This document shows, in pieces, positions 10,082-21,110 of a stretch of DNA of 64,000 nucleotides (position 1 is the stretch's first letter; the number at the start of each line of letters is the position of its first letter). The stretch spans positions 116,798,095 through 116,862,094 of the forward strand of contig CM061920.1 in assembly GCA_031002005.1 (NCBI GenBank). Reading direction: 5' to 3'. The translations under genes were made by a program, and so were the position numbers. Origin of the DNA: Vandiemenella viatica (lineage: Eukaryota > Arthropoda > Insecta > Orthoptera > Morabidae). Under the pieces are notes generated by a model, which did no database searches, was not told where the DNA came from, and saw only the letters and a program-made list of their open reading frames with translations.

Positions 10082-12118
10082 TAGAGATGGGTCGTTCGCG
10101 AGTGAACCAGTTCTTTTGAAAGAGTGAGTGAGCTAGCACTCACTAAAAGTGAACGGTAGTTCTTCTTGGAAGCCATAATGACGGTGGTGTGTCGGTCTTG
10201 ATTGAAACTTTACTTCAATCGAGTGTGAGCCAACAAAAAGTCAGTTTCTATGGCTGCGTTACGTGCCCATCACAAAATTAAGTTCACCATGGAAGTCGAG
10301 GTGGACATACAACTCCCCTTTATGGACATGATAGTGAGGCGGATGGAAGATGGCTCCCTGGGCCACGGAGTTTATCGCAAGCCCATGCACACGAATCACT
10401 GTTTACATACAGCCTCTCACCACCACCGGGCAGTGAAACGTGGAATTTTAAAAACTTTAAGTGTTTGTGCTTCCATAGTAAGTGACAATGCGATGCATAG
10501 CCACGGAAAAAGAAATTTTGAAGGAGATGTTTCTGGCCAACGGCTACAGCCTTAACGTTATTGATACGGCCATCGCAAGGCTTGAACCTCAAGCACTACC
10601 TTGTGATCCAGTACCAGAAGTTGAAGCCAGAAGGACCCTTGGCAGTATTACCATATGTTCAGGGGGTGACAGATAAAATTGGCCATCTTCTAAGGAAGAA
10701 AAATATCCACCCAATATACAGAGCACCTAGGAAGATCTCTGATGTGCTCATAAAGGTTAAAGACGGGAGGGAGAAACTGCAGGCAGTGGGCATGTACCAA
10801 ATATCCTGTAGCTGTGGCCAAGTGTATATCGGCGAGACTGGATGGACGGTCAAGGAAAGGCTGTGTGAACACATAAGACATCTTAAAAATAACGATGTCA
10901 TCAAATCAGCTGTAGCACAACATTCGGTCTACAGTGGGCACACAAATTTATTTAGTGACACTAGTGTACTTGTTCATGAAAGCTGATGGTGGCCCAGGCA
11001 TATCAGAGAAGCACTGGAAATTAAAAAGAGACCAGATAATATGAACGCAGACGGCAGGCTACAACTTGACCAGATATGGTCATGCTTGCTTAGGAAAACT
11101 GCGGGACGTAAGCCCCCATTGGACAGGCACTGTTGGCGGTGGTAGCTTGAGTGACATCACTCCAAACGGTTAGCGCGCTTTCCAGGAGCTATATATAGGC
11201 GACAGCGATCCCAGCCTTGACAGTCCTCTGAAGAAGACCGCAAAATGATGGCCGAACGTTAGGTTTTCATAAATTGACGCGGTTCAACCCGGACAACCAA
11301 GATAACAAGTCGGTTTTGGCTTTGCCACTCTCGCCCGCGGCCCGGCCCATGTTTGTTCTCTGTTACATGCTGTTATTGTTTATCCACTCTGCTCTGAAAG
11401 AATAAGAAATTCCGAAGATCGAGAAGAGCCAGTTGGTTTGTGTCGTTCTCCCAATCCCAGCGCTCAGTGCGGAAAGAGCTAGTTCGTTCATGACGTTCTC
11501 CGATTCCAAGAGCTCAGCACAGCGCGCAAACAGTGCCACTGGGCAGCTAGTTCTTTGAATCTGACATCCTGCTCTGCTTCTCTTTGTGTATTCTGACTTC
11601 AAGCATGCCTTGTGCAAGATTATTTTCAAAAGCTGGACAAATTTACACTGAAGAAAGATATAGGCTGCTGAATGGCAAAATAAGTAAAATTTTATTTGTG
11701 AACAGTAACCTTCATTTCATTTAAAGAAAAAAGTTCTTTAAATTGATTGTATTTTGTGTCTGGAAATAAATTAATGTAAAACTAACTAACCTCAAAAACT
11801 ATCTCTCAAATATTCCCAGCAATCTGAACAATATTTCATTGATGCTTTGGAAGGGCTTTTCTGGTGAAAGTAATCCGATAGTATTTAAGAAAGAAAAATG
11901 TTTCAGAATAAATACAAAAATAAATGAAATAACCAATGTGAGGTTAACCTAAGAAATCAGTCTAAATGTAAATAAACGAACAGATACTACACTCAGAATG
12001 GATATAACTGCTATTTTTGTTTAAACTGAGCTAGTGAACAGTTGAAAAGAATTAGTTCTTTTCATGGAGTGATCAAATGAGCAGCGCTCTTTCTAGTGAG
12101 TCACTTTGCCCACCTCTA
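10082..12118. mobile_element. hAT-type element, 2.04 kb, 8-bp TSD, carrying a PLE fragment
   Basis: The TSD CACCAGAC lies at 10074-10081 and 12119-12126. The termini TAGAGATGGG and, reversed, TAGAGGTGGG match at 9 of 10 positions, a typical hAT end. Subterminal 'AGTTCTTTT'/'GAGTGA' words recur in both flanks (10100-10165, 12040-12095). No hAT transposase was found; the only protein-like content is the Penelope-like fragment at 10250-11290, which must have inserted into this element or been captured by it. Confidence 0.82.
10250..11290 (+). pseudogene. Penelope-like element fragment: RT thumb region plus GIY-YIG endonuclease
   Basis: The first block (10250-10430) matches the end of the PLE reverse transcriptase ('HKIKFTMEVEVD.QLPFMDMIV', 'GHGVYRKPMHTNHCLH'). 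After frameshifts the block 10795-10985 is a GIY-YIG nuclease, with 'CSCGQVYIGETG', 'R..EHIRHLK' and 'SAVAQHS', the C-terminal enzyme PLEs use for target cleavage. The RT palm is missing, so the copy is 5'-truncated. The 3' segment (11225-11290) has 'CTGAAGAAGACC...GGCCGAACGT', typical of PLE ends. This PLE differs from the one at 37884-40757. Confidence 0.85.
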
Positions 12119-12229
12119 CACCAGACCACTCATCAGATAAATGATTGTGAGATATTAACACTTTGCAGTGGGTTTTTTTTTTAACTAGCTGGTACCGACG
12201 ACTTCGTTCCTGATTGTAAAGAATTCATA

Positions 12230-13690
12230 TTGACAGCTATAGACATCTAATCACCACTAGTGCACGATGGGAGACTCGATACTATTACCACACACAAGTA
12301 CCAGTCTTCTGCGCTATGTAGTTCCGGCAGCAAGGTAAATTTACGGATACACACAAGTCTTTGGATGAAACACGAAAATATTCATGATCGACCAATTTCA
12401 AACACCATATCTCACACACTCCCACAGTTACCGAATTTCGGCCAATGTTGTGATCAATGGGAGACTCTGTGTTACTACCACACACAAACGCCAGTGATCT
12501 GCGATTGATAGTTTTCACTTAAAAGTGATACACCGTGACACATGCGTCTTTGGCAGAAATATGAAATTGCCGCAGGTCGACCATTTTCATCCCCCATATT
12601 TTCACACCCCCATAGCTACAGACATCTAACAACCATAGTGCCACGACAACAGACACGATTCTACTACCACACATAAACACCAATGCTCTATGCTATGTAG
12701 TCGTGGTAGAAATGTGAAATCTGCGGAGGACACATGCCTTTCGTCGAAATACAAAAATATCCTTGGTCGGCCACTTACAACCACCATATCTACCACAGTA
12801 CCACTGTTTCTGAAATTCGGCCAGCTGTTGTGATCGAAAGGTGACGCTGTGCTACTACTACACACAAACGCCAGTTATCTGTGATCTATAGTTTTCGCTG
12901 AAAAGTGATACACCATGACACTTTTGTCTTTGGCAGAAGTATGAAACTGCCCATAGGTCGACCACTTTCAACCCCCCTATCTCCCACAGTCCCCTATAGC
13001 TACCGAACATCTAACAACCATAGTGCACTACATGAGATACCGATTTCTACTACCAAACACAAACACCAATGCTCTATGCTATGTAGTTGTGGCAGAAAAG
13101 TGACATATGCGGAGACAGTCGAAATACGAAAATATCCTTGGTCGGCCACTTACAACCACCATATCTACCACAGTACCACAGTTTCTGAAATTCGGCCGCT
13201 GTTGTGATCGAAAGGTGACTCTGTGCTACTACTACACACAAACGCCAGTTATCTGTGATCTATAGTTTTTCGCTGAAAAGTGATACACCATGACACATTT
13301 TGTCTTTGGCAGAAGTATGAACCTGCCACAGGTCGACCACTTTCAACCTCATATCTCCCAATCCCCCATAGCTACCGACATCTAACAACACTAGTGCACG
13401 ACAGGAAAGACGATTCTACTACTCACACACAACACACCAAAAGTCTATGTTATGTAGTTGTGGCCAGGAAAGAGAAGTATACGGAGATACGAATTTTTGG
13501 TCGAAATATGAAAACGCCCTGCACTGACCAACTTTAATCATTATATCTCCCATCCCCACAGCTATCGGCATTCGGCCAACGTTGTGCACGACAGGAAACT
13601 CCATGCTACTTCCACCACAAACATCAGTGATCTGTGCTAGGTAGTGGTGGCTGAAAAGTGAAATATAGGAAAAAACACGTCTATTTTTAT
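12230..13690 (-). repeat. ~184-bp satellite monomers inside Helitron-like element 1
   Basis: About eight divergent monomers are arranged head to tail. Landmarks that return about every 180-185 bp include (plus-strand view) 'CACACAAACGCCAGT', 'GATCTATAGTTTTCG', 'AGTGATACACCATGACAC', 'GGTCGACCACTTTCA' and 'CATATCTACCACAG'. Odd and even monomers differ in a regular way, so the real unit is a ~369-bp dimer. The orientation is opposite to that of the array at 47600-51200. Confidence 0.85.
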
Positions 13691-13695
13691 ATATA

Positions 13696-15027
13696 CAGGG
13701 TGCTTCAAAAAAATGTATACACACTTTGAACTTCCATAGAAAATTTATTTACCGTTCTACAAAGTTAAATTTCAGGAAAATAGAAAGCTAAAAGTCCAAT
13801 GTAAATCAAACATAAACAACAAATGTTAATACTGTTCAAATTGGTGACCTGCAGCATCAATACAATTCTGAGTACGAGTCACCACAGATTCTGTACATCG
13901 TATCAAAACGTCCAATGAGATTTCTCTACACACTGCTTGAATCTCATTCCAAAGAATGTCTAGGTTACGTGGTTTACGTTTGTACACCTCATCTTTTACT
14001 GTGCCCCACAAGAAGAAATCCAGTGGTGTAAGGTCTGGAGAGCGTGCTGGAAACTCGATTGGCCCCCTGCGTCCTATCCACCGGCCCGACAAATTTTGAT
14101 CCAGGTAAGCTCGTACGTCCCTGTGATTGTGCGGCGGAGCACCATCTTGTTGAAAATAAAAATCATCATTACCGTATAATGCACGAATGGCAGGAAATAT
14201 GGAATCAGCAAGCATTGTTAGGTAATTAATACCAGTTACAGTGCCTTCAAATCGAAAAGGTCCAATGAGTCCCCTTGAAGACAAACCGCACCACACATTT
14301 ACACCTGGCAAATTTACAGCTTTTTCAATTGTAATGTGAGGATTTTCTTCACTCCAGTAAACACAATTGTGCCTATTGACAGTTCCATTAAGTTTGAATT
14401 GGGCTTCATCCGACCAAATGATGCTACCCATAAATCCCGGTTCACGTATCACCATCTCCTGAATCCATTCACAAAATTGCAACCTTCTATCTGGATCGTC
14501 GTCACTTAGCTGTTGCACCAGCCTTGGAATGTAAACACGATACTTGCCTCTCTTCAGAATGCGTAGCACGCTGCTAGCACTTACATCACTTTCACGTGCC
14601 CCTTGCCTTGAAGATTTGTTAGGAGAGCGTTGAAACAGTTCAAGACTGCCATTGATGACTCATCACTTGTAGCTGTTCGAGGCCGACCTGAATGACCTTT
14701 ATGCACATCACACACTGTTCCATGAACTTCGAACTTGTCTCGTATGCGTGTAATTGTAATCTTGAAGGTGGTTCTGTATCATACTCCCTTCTCCACTGTC
14801 TTTGAACTTCATTTACATTCTCAAACTTCCAGTACCACTTAATAACCTGCTTACGTTCTTCAAAACTCAAACGTACGTCCCCCATGTTGATATTACAAAT
14901 TCCAACTGATAATATAACATAGAGGGACGATTATGCTGGCACCTGGCGAAGAAATATAACACTAGCCTTGTAGAGCGGGAAAACAACAATAGTTTAAAGT
15001 GTGTATACATTTTTTTGAAGCACCCGG
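13696..15027 (-). mobile_element. Tc1/mariner-superfamily element (DD41D type) nested in the Helitron-like 5' end
   Basis: The termini CAGGGTGCTTCAAAAAAATG and, reversed, CCGGGTGCTTCAAAAAAATG extend to a >30-bp near-perfect inverted repeat through TATACACACTTT. TA lies on both sides (13694-13695, 15028-15029), the TSD of this superfamily. It encodes a transposase on the minus strand. The near-identical termini suggest a fairly recent insertion. Confidence 0.88.
13826..14885 (-). pseudogene. DD41D Tc1/mariner transposase, frameshifted
   Basis: The N-terminal part (14885-14640) has a helix-turn-helix-like region starting 'MGDVRLSFEERKQVIKWYW'. The catalytic part (14569-13826, 247 codons) carries 'IIWSDEAQF' (first Asp), 'FQQDGAPPH' (second Asp) and 'SPDLTPLDFFLWG' (third Asp). 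I count 41 residues between the second Asp and the Asp of 'PLD', which gives a DD41D triad, the arrangement described for the rosa/VS-like group rather than mariner (DD34D). The halves are in different frames, with a frameshift around 14570-14700, so a full-length protein is not made. The catalytic half is otherwise intact. Confidence 0.85.
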
Positions 15028-15036
15028 TATATAAGA

Positions 15037-15714
15037 TATGTACTTGGCAAGACAATGATAGAACAAATACTTCCACCACAGATACCCAGCAAATCGTGGG
15101 AGGGAATGTTTGGTATGACGTGGGTAGTAGTTGTCGGAGTACAGTTTATATTGAAACTTAGTTAGTTTGATGTAAACTGAAGTATGGTGACAAATCAAAA
15201 TCTAGGAATGCTGTATTGAGGAGGTTGGAGATTTACTACCAGTATTAAAAAAGTTTAACTCACTCTGAATCTTTCCTCCTCGTGCATCCAGACCATAAAG
15301 ATATCATCTACAAATCTGAACAACAGGAGTGGTTTGAGAGAATCTTGATGTAAGAAATGAGATTTTAACATGAAATGTAATATGAGAACCCTAAAATATG
15401 TCTAATTATACTCTGGAGGAAAGAAAAATGAGATGGATTTCATAGTTAAAACGTAAATGCTTTGCAATTACATCAATTTGCTCATTCCAAGGTAAACTCT
15501 AGTGGGTAAGTGGTAACACTAGGGTATGCACTCAGGATGAAAAACATTCTAAGAAAGTTTTGCTGTCTACTGTTAATCCTGATAGTTGATCAATGTTTAT
15601 CACTGTCAAAAATTTTAAGAACACTTAGAGAAAAGGAAAAGTTTTGGTTTTGTGTTTATTCAGATTGAATACATTTAATGTAATTGTGATGGATTACTTG
15701 CTCTGGTGGCAAGT
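15037..15714. other. Intronic, nothing identified
   Basis: AT-rich sequence without supportable ORFs or repeats. Confidence 0.5.
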
Positions 15715-16540
15715 TTCTTATACACCCATCTCTCCCTTTTCACACCTACATTTGCCCTCTACTATTTTCAAACTTAAATTATGTTAGCATTTACTATACT
15801 ACCATATTCAACTCCTTTACTTTGCTTGTACATACCCTCTTCACTCTCTCGAACAAATGAATGATTTTGAAACTTTTTCCTACTACCTGTCCAACATATG
15901 CTGCCCAGCTGAGCTTGTTATCAAATGTTATGCCAAGATATTTACATTTCAAATCTTCAACAACCAAATCATAATCAACTTTGTTTTTATTTGTGTATCT
16001 AATAAGCTGACTTTGCATTTACTTTCATCACGTTTACTAACCCAACTAGATATCTTGCCAAAATCATCCTGCAGCTGTTTACAGTCCTCTACTGTTTTGA
16101 TCCTTTTATGGCATTATGCCATCTGCAAACAATCTACTTTCTGATATTAAACCATCAACACAATCATTCATTACAATAATGAATAACAATTGTCCTAATA
16201 TGATACACTGTGGCACTCCCATTTTTACTTCCACATCTTTTGATAACTGCATTTCATACCCTAACTTTTTGCTTTCTACCTGTCAAATCACTTTCTTATC
16301 CACTCCAACAGTTTTTACCTTATTTACCACTATTTTATGGCTCAATCTATCAAAGGCCTTTGAAATTTCTAGTGCAATGCTATCAATTTGGACTCCCTTT
16401 TCCGTTTCATCCGGAATATCTTGAATATATCCTACTAACTGAGATTCACATGAATATCCTTGCCTAAAGCCATGTTGCCGACTTGAAAACTACATAGTAT
16501 CAGTCTTTTCCAGTCCTCTGGTAAGCAGAAGTATCCAGAC
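15715..16540 (-). pseudogene. LINE-A copy 3, antisense reverse-transcriptase fragment
   Basis: Minus-strand translation of 16018-15794 gives 'IRYTNKNKVDYDLVVEDLKCKYLGITFDNKLSW', matching copy 5. The neighbouring DNA to 16540 aligns base by base with 41400-42190, including the RT 'LSKAFD' segment. It is broken by stops in every frame. The adjacent linker part of the family appears 1.3 kb away (17885-18105). Confidence 0.8.
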
Positions 16541-17884
16541 ACAATGTAAATAATTAGTCATAAGGATTAAAACAAATTAGGTATAAAATCGTACTGAAGA
16601 GATAATTGATTTTGGATTATTAATCAACCTTGTGGCTTAATAATTGAAATAAACAGTTAAATAATTCCTGAGCTCTTAGTTTTCAATATACGAAAATGAT
16701 TTATAGCTCAAAAACTGCATCAATATTGTAGCACATTATGTAAAAGTTCGAAATTGATAGGTAAAAGGTAAGTAACGCTTTTGGAAGGTTTTGTACATAA
16801 ATTCATGATTTCAATAAGAAGTATTTGTTTTCAGATAGTATTTTTCAGATTAATTCAGAGAGGGGAGTATATTTAAATGAAGGTAGAATTTTTCCTGAGT
16901 ACAAAGCACTAACTTTTATGAAAATTCATGCAGTACTTTAGATATTTAAAGGTGATTAGTTAGTAGCTACACAATGTCTCATCTTATGGAAAGTTTTGTG
17001 TAGAATCTTTTAAAAGACTTTTCAACCCTGTAACTTTAATACTTGGGAAGATAGAGATTTTTTAAATTCTGTATTAAGGATTGCACCTAATTAAATGATA
17101 GTAAACAAGCCAGTTTTTGTACTAAACGAAAGGGGAGTGTTAGTGGATGAGTCTGAAACAAGTTTTAGCACCATAGCAGTAGAAATTTGGGAAGCAGATG
17201 TTAAGATTCACCACCAAAATAATTTTTTTACAGCTAAACTATTAAAGATAGGAAATTTTTTATAGAGATCAATTTCGACATTTAGATAGGGGACTAACCA
17301 TTATAAAAATTTTGAGTTGATCATAGAAAAAGTAATTCAGATAGTTTTGGATATTTCACAATATCTGGAAAGCTTGCACAAGCCTTGGTGTTCTCTATTT
17401 AACGAGCCCCAGGAGTAGGGGTGGAGTCCAGTCTTTGAGAAGCACTCGTCAGGGGTAGGTCAGGTGAGTTGTGCGAGGAGTGGACAAGAACAAGAAGTTT
17501 AATGTAGACTCACAGCTAGCCAGTCAGCCATGTTGGTCTTACCAGTACTTCAAGTGATGGAGTCGACTCGCTCTCAATGTAGCTGATTTTTCATCAGTTA
17601 GGGGTTTTCGGGAGTTGACTGCAGCTTGTATCACGGTTCATCACCTGCAATCAATTATTGTGGAAAAGAGGTAACAATGCTATAGATTGGTCTCAGAGAG
17701 TTGTAATTATTTTGAAGAATACACTATGTGAAATTTATTTGGAAGTTCTACAGTAGACATTATTTTAAACCTACCTTCTCATGCTGAGGTTATCAGCTTG
17801 ATGGCGACCACAAGACCCAATGACAATCTACCCTTACCTCGCTGTTACATACTAACCCTGTGCGACATTTTGTTGTGACACATT
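16541..17884. other. Intronic, no recognised feature
   Basis: This separates two blocks of LINE-A copy 3, so part may be an inserted element. The patch 17390-17640 is more GC-rich (CCCCAGGAGTAGGGGTGGAG; CTAGCCAGTCAGCCATGTTGG) and could be a terminal repeat of a retroelement, but no matching partner was seen. Confidence 0.4.
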
Positions 17885-18105
17885 GTTATCCTCAATTGTC
17901 TCAAGAACCTCCCTTCCCCTCAGTTTTCTAACATAGCCATAGAAATTTCTAGATGCAGCAGTAAGTGATCCTTTGCACCAGTAATATTCTTCATAAACCA
18001 TCTTTACCTACCTTCTTTGCTGTTATTTAGTTGTTTCAGGTATTACATACCTCCCTTGCTGTCTCTTAGTCTTCTCGCCAACCTCTTTAATTCCGAAGAT
18101 ATTTT
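17885..18105 (-). pseudogene. LINE-A linker-region fragment, antisense
   Basis: The DNA matches 42505-42720 of LINE-A copy 5 with scattered changes (landmarks CCCTTCCCCTCAGTTT, CATAGCCATAGAAA, TTCTAGATGCA, TTGTTTAG/TTAGTTGTTT). It encodes the stretch between endonuclease and reverse transcriptase. It is probably part of the same insertion as 15715-16540. Confidence 0.75.
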
Positions 18106-18740
18106 GTTTATATTTTTTGTGCTTTTATGCTTCTTAGATAACTTCATGATTTTATTGCGAAGTGGAGCTATTTATTTTATTTTCTGAATGTGCAGCTAAA
18201 CTAAATAAATAAACTGATAGTTTTTTATATTTAGCACAGTTTAACTTAGTTTTAATAACTCCAAATACATCACTTTAATTACATAATCGGACTTATTTGC
18301 AGGTTCTCCTTAGCGCTAACAACCTAGGCAATCTCCTAGTTATATCTGTATATCTTGTTAATATAGAAACCTTTTTAAAAGAGTAATAGTAACAGGCCAT
18401 GGAACTCTAACATTACAAAGATATAGAACGACATTAAAGTATGTATTCTGGGATAACCTGTCTGTTATCCTACAGCCCCCCTAAGTTTACCATACCATCT
18501 TGATATCAAAACACGCATAATGATGATGGTAAACTTGAGATAGGTCACCTGTTTCTGTAAGTGTTCTCTTTCAATTAAGGAGAGCTTGCCTTTTACATTT
18601 GACTGTATAACAAACATTGAACAATATTTATCTTCACAATTTTTTATAACAAGAACCGATGGCTTGGTGAAATTTTACCAGTTTAGTTTCCATTAGCAGC
18701 AACTGTTAACACTGCACATTGTCTGTACTGCCCTTATCAC
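18106..18740. other. Intronic, nothing identified
   Basis: AT-rich. A TAA/TTA microsatellite at 18743-18763 borders the pseudogene that follows. Confidence 0.5.
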
Positions 18741-19233
18741 TTAATAATAATAATAATAATAAAAAACGGAGTATATTACACTACAGTATTTGGTAACATT
18801 GTCTTTGTAACCATCTTCAGCTGGCAGAGCCTTCGCCTGTCTACCAAGCATACCATTCAGATAGTTAAAAATTCCATCTGCTGCCCTTGGTCCATTATAT
18901 TCTTCATAAGGTTGACCGTTTTTGAACAACTTTACTGTTAGGTATCCGGAAACATTATTTAAGTGACATGTTTGCTTTCCTGGACCAGTACAATCAACCC
19001 TCACTAATAAAACTAGAATGCCGTTGTTTCTTGCTAATCTAGCAGCTTTGTCCAATTCTGGTTTCAGATTCTGGCAATGTCGGCACTATGGTGCATAGAA
19101 CAACACCATCACAGCTTCATTTTTTTTTTTTTTTAATTTTAGAGTTAAAGTTTTTATTCGTCAGTTCCATTACATAAGGTGTAACTGCGGAAGCTGCGCT
19201 AATGGCGCCGAGTGCAATTAGATTTTTCAACAT
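18741..19233 (-). pseudogene. Protein disulfide isomerase (PDIA3/ERp57-like) pseudogene, first thioredoxin domain
   Basis: PDIs are endoplasmic-reticulum enzymes that make and shuffle disulfide bonds through a CGHC active site. On the minus strand, 'MLKNLIALGAISAASA' looks like a signal peptide, followed by 'PYVMELTNKNFNS'. After a T-rich stretch (19117-19136) comes the thioredoxin fold: 'VMVLFYAP' then stop-CRHC in place of WCGHC, then 'VRVDCTG', 'VSGYLTVKLFKNGQ' and 'YNGPRAADGIFNYL'. The Trp is a stop and the Gly is Arg, so the active site is destroyed. The spacing is PDIA3-like. The lack of introns over ~490 bp suggests a processed copy, but no poly(A) or TSD is visible. Confidence 0.75.
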
Positions 19234-19985
19234 TTTTCCTGATTTCAGACCACTTATAAAGCTATTTCGGTTCTGGAAAAATAACCTGTATACCCTACAA
19301 ATTATATATTTCCCAAACAGAGCAGTCCCCAATAGCCAATAACTTTTTATGGAATGGTATGCTGTGGTAACAGCTGAAGACTGCACATGTGACCAAGATC
19401 GTCAGTATTGGTAAGTGACAGCTTCCGCTTAGTGATTATAAACTTCTACTATCACTCCGGTTGAAGAATTGCGGGCAGCAATATCAATCAGTACTATCTA
19501 CAAGCATTTTGTAGCACTGAATAACAATAAAATGCCAACTATAACTTGACAATAATAGTAAATGCCAATACGATAGAGTATATTTGTTCACACCTGTGCC
19601 CTGCACTGGTGTTAAATATTTTCATTCACCTCAAACTAATTCATCAGTTTTCTGAGTTATAGGTTCAATACAAGGTACTTGTCCTTGTTATACAAATACA
19701 TATAATAAGAAACAAACTTCTCCTGTTATTTGAACTCAGCCATTAGCTATGTGTTTAAAAGGCATTAGAGCCATGACATTGTACCTTCCTGTAATCTTAC
19801 CTCTCCTGGGTATGCAATTGTGTAGGAGTTATTGTTGTCCCTACCTACAATTACCTCATATGACCCTTTCAACGGCATTACCTCAGGAATGGTAGATTGA
19901 AGTTTTAATTGATTCGATATCCTGATTGAATTTGTATGGATGATGAGGCGGTAAGCATAGCTTACCCCTCTACAAAAAAAAAAAA
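19234..19985. other. Intronic; possible retrotransposon integrase C-terminus
   Basis: Mostly featureless. On the minus strand 19905-19768 reads 'PEVMPLKGSYEVIVGRDNN' followed by 'YTIAYPGEVR', reminiscent of the integrase C-terminal domain of Ty3/gypsy-type elements, and would fit downstream of the gag fossil at 19990-21110. An A-run (19973-19990) lies between them. Weak. Confidence 0.3.
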
Positions 19986-19989
19986 AAAA

Positions 19990-21110
19990 ATGAAACCCTT
20001 TCTTCTATATTTCCAGTTCAAAACACTTGATTTGAATTCCTCAAAAGTTTTACAAATTTGGACCTGTGGTTCTCCCCAAATTCGGGCACTACACTTTAAA
20101 TGTTGATACACACAGTCTACCTTTTCTTGATTATCATAAGCATTGAAACTTCTAAAGCTTTCAAACCCCTTTATAAAACTGACCGGGTTTACACCCCTTT
20201 CATCTGTGAAGTGTTCCACCTCAATCTTTTCAGGGATGCTTGGTGTTATCTGATTGGGTAGGCCAACTACAATGTGAATGTGGGAGGCTCTACATTTTCT
20301 ACTTACTTCCTGAAAATTCATCTCAACTATCTCCACTTTGTTACTTAATCCCAACAATTGGTTATCCATATTTCTATACTCTACTTTAACTTCCTCTTCA
20401 ACCTCAGTAATCCTCTTATTCAAAACGGAGTTCAACTTTTCAGTATCTTTTATTCTAGTAAAGATCTCATCCTCCATTCCGTCAATCCTTGAATGCACAA
20501 CTTGTCCTTGCTTTTCATGCTTACCCGACTGACACATTTCCTTATATTCTCCCATCTCATTAAATACCTTGTCAAACTCAGGGGCGTAGCTACTATGGGG
20601 CTAGGCGGTGCAGTGCACCGGGGCCCTCATGCTCAGGGGCCCCCCAAGCATACCTTAGAGGGCCCACGACCCTTCACGGCAAACTTTTTTCTTTTTAGCT
20701 TTACCGTCGTCTAAGGGGCCCCTGAGAACACAGGAGCCCCTCACTAAGGGCCCTCACTGCTCAGGGGGGCCCCAACCACTGCTCAGGGGCCCTTAAAGAA
20801 CAATTCAAGGGCCCCCATCCTCAGTTCAGGGGGCCCCTACCAGCACACAAAGCAAAAAAAAAAGGTCGCCCGTCTGGCCTGAGGGCCCAAAAATAAATTT
20901 TTCGCACCAGGGGCCCTTGTTGACCTAGCTACGCCACTGGTCAAACTTTTCGTCATTCTTTTGTAATTCTGAATCTAATTGGATAAATTTCTTATTACAT
21001 ATCTTTAGTTCCTCATTTAACATTGTATACTGTTTAACACTCCTCTTTTCATACTTACTTAACTTTACTCGTAAATTAGTTTCTAAGCTAGTTATACAAT
21101 CCTCTAAAGA
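19990..21110 (-). pseudogene. Gag-like fossil of an LTR-type retrotransposon, split by a hAT MITE
   Basis: The minus-strand frame from about 21110 to 20948 is a charged coiled coil ('LETNLRVKLSKYEKRS', 'LQKNDEKFD'). It resumes after the insertion at 20570 ('KVFNEMGEYKEM') and continues as coiled coil to a gag-type domain near 20230-20000 ('VEHFTDERGVNPVSFIKGFE', 'VYQHLKCSARIWGE'), the form of retrotransposon gag central domains. Removing the MITE and one TSD copy joins the two halves in frame. The protein has no N- or C-terminal boundary that I can defend and no attached protease or RT. Described only as a decayed endogenous element. Confidence 0.65.
20579..20939. mobile_element. 361-bp hAT-type MITE inserted in the gag fossil, 8-bp TSD
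   Basis: The TSD GTCAAACT is exact at 20571-20578 and 20940-20947. The termini CAGGGGCGTAGCTA and, reversed, CAGTGGCGTAGCTA are a standard hAT end. The inside is dominated by GGGGCCC-type palindromic words repeated about ten times (20620-20920). No coding capacity. Confidence 0.92.

Larger units (their letters stand above)
12185..15036 (-). mobile_element. Helitron-like element 1 (satellite-bearing), minus strand
   Basis: Read on the minus strand it begins A|TCTTATATA at 15036 and ends GGTACCAGCTAG|T at 12185, matching Helitron rules: 5' TC, 3' CTRR, insertion between A and T, no TSD. The last ~50 bp (GAATTCTTTA..., CGAAGTCGTC, GTACCAGCTAG) are shared with the elements ending at 37857 and 51270. 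The inside is satellite DNA (12230-13690). The 5' end is split by the DD41D element at 13696-15027; with that removed the start matches the one at 47558. No Rep/helicase is encoded, so it is non-autonomous. Confidence 0.72.
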
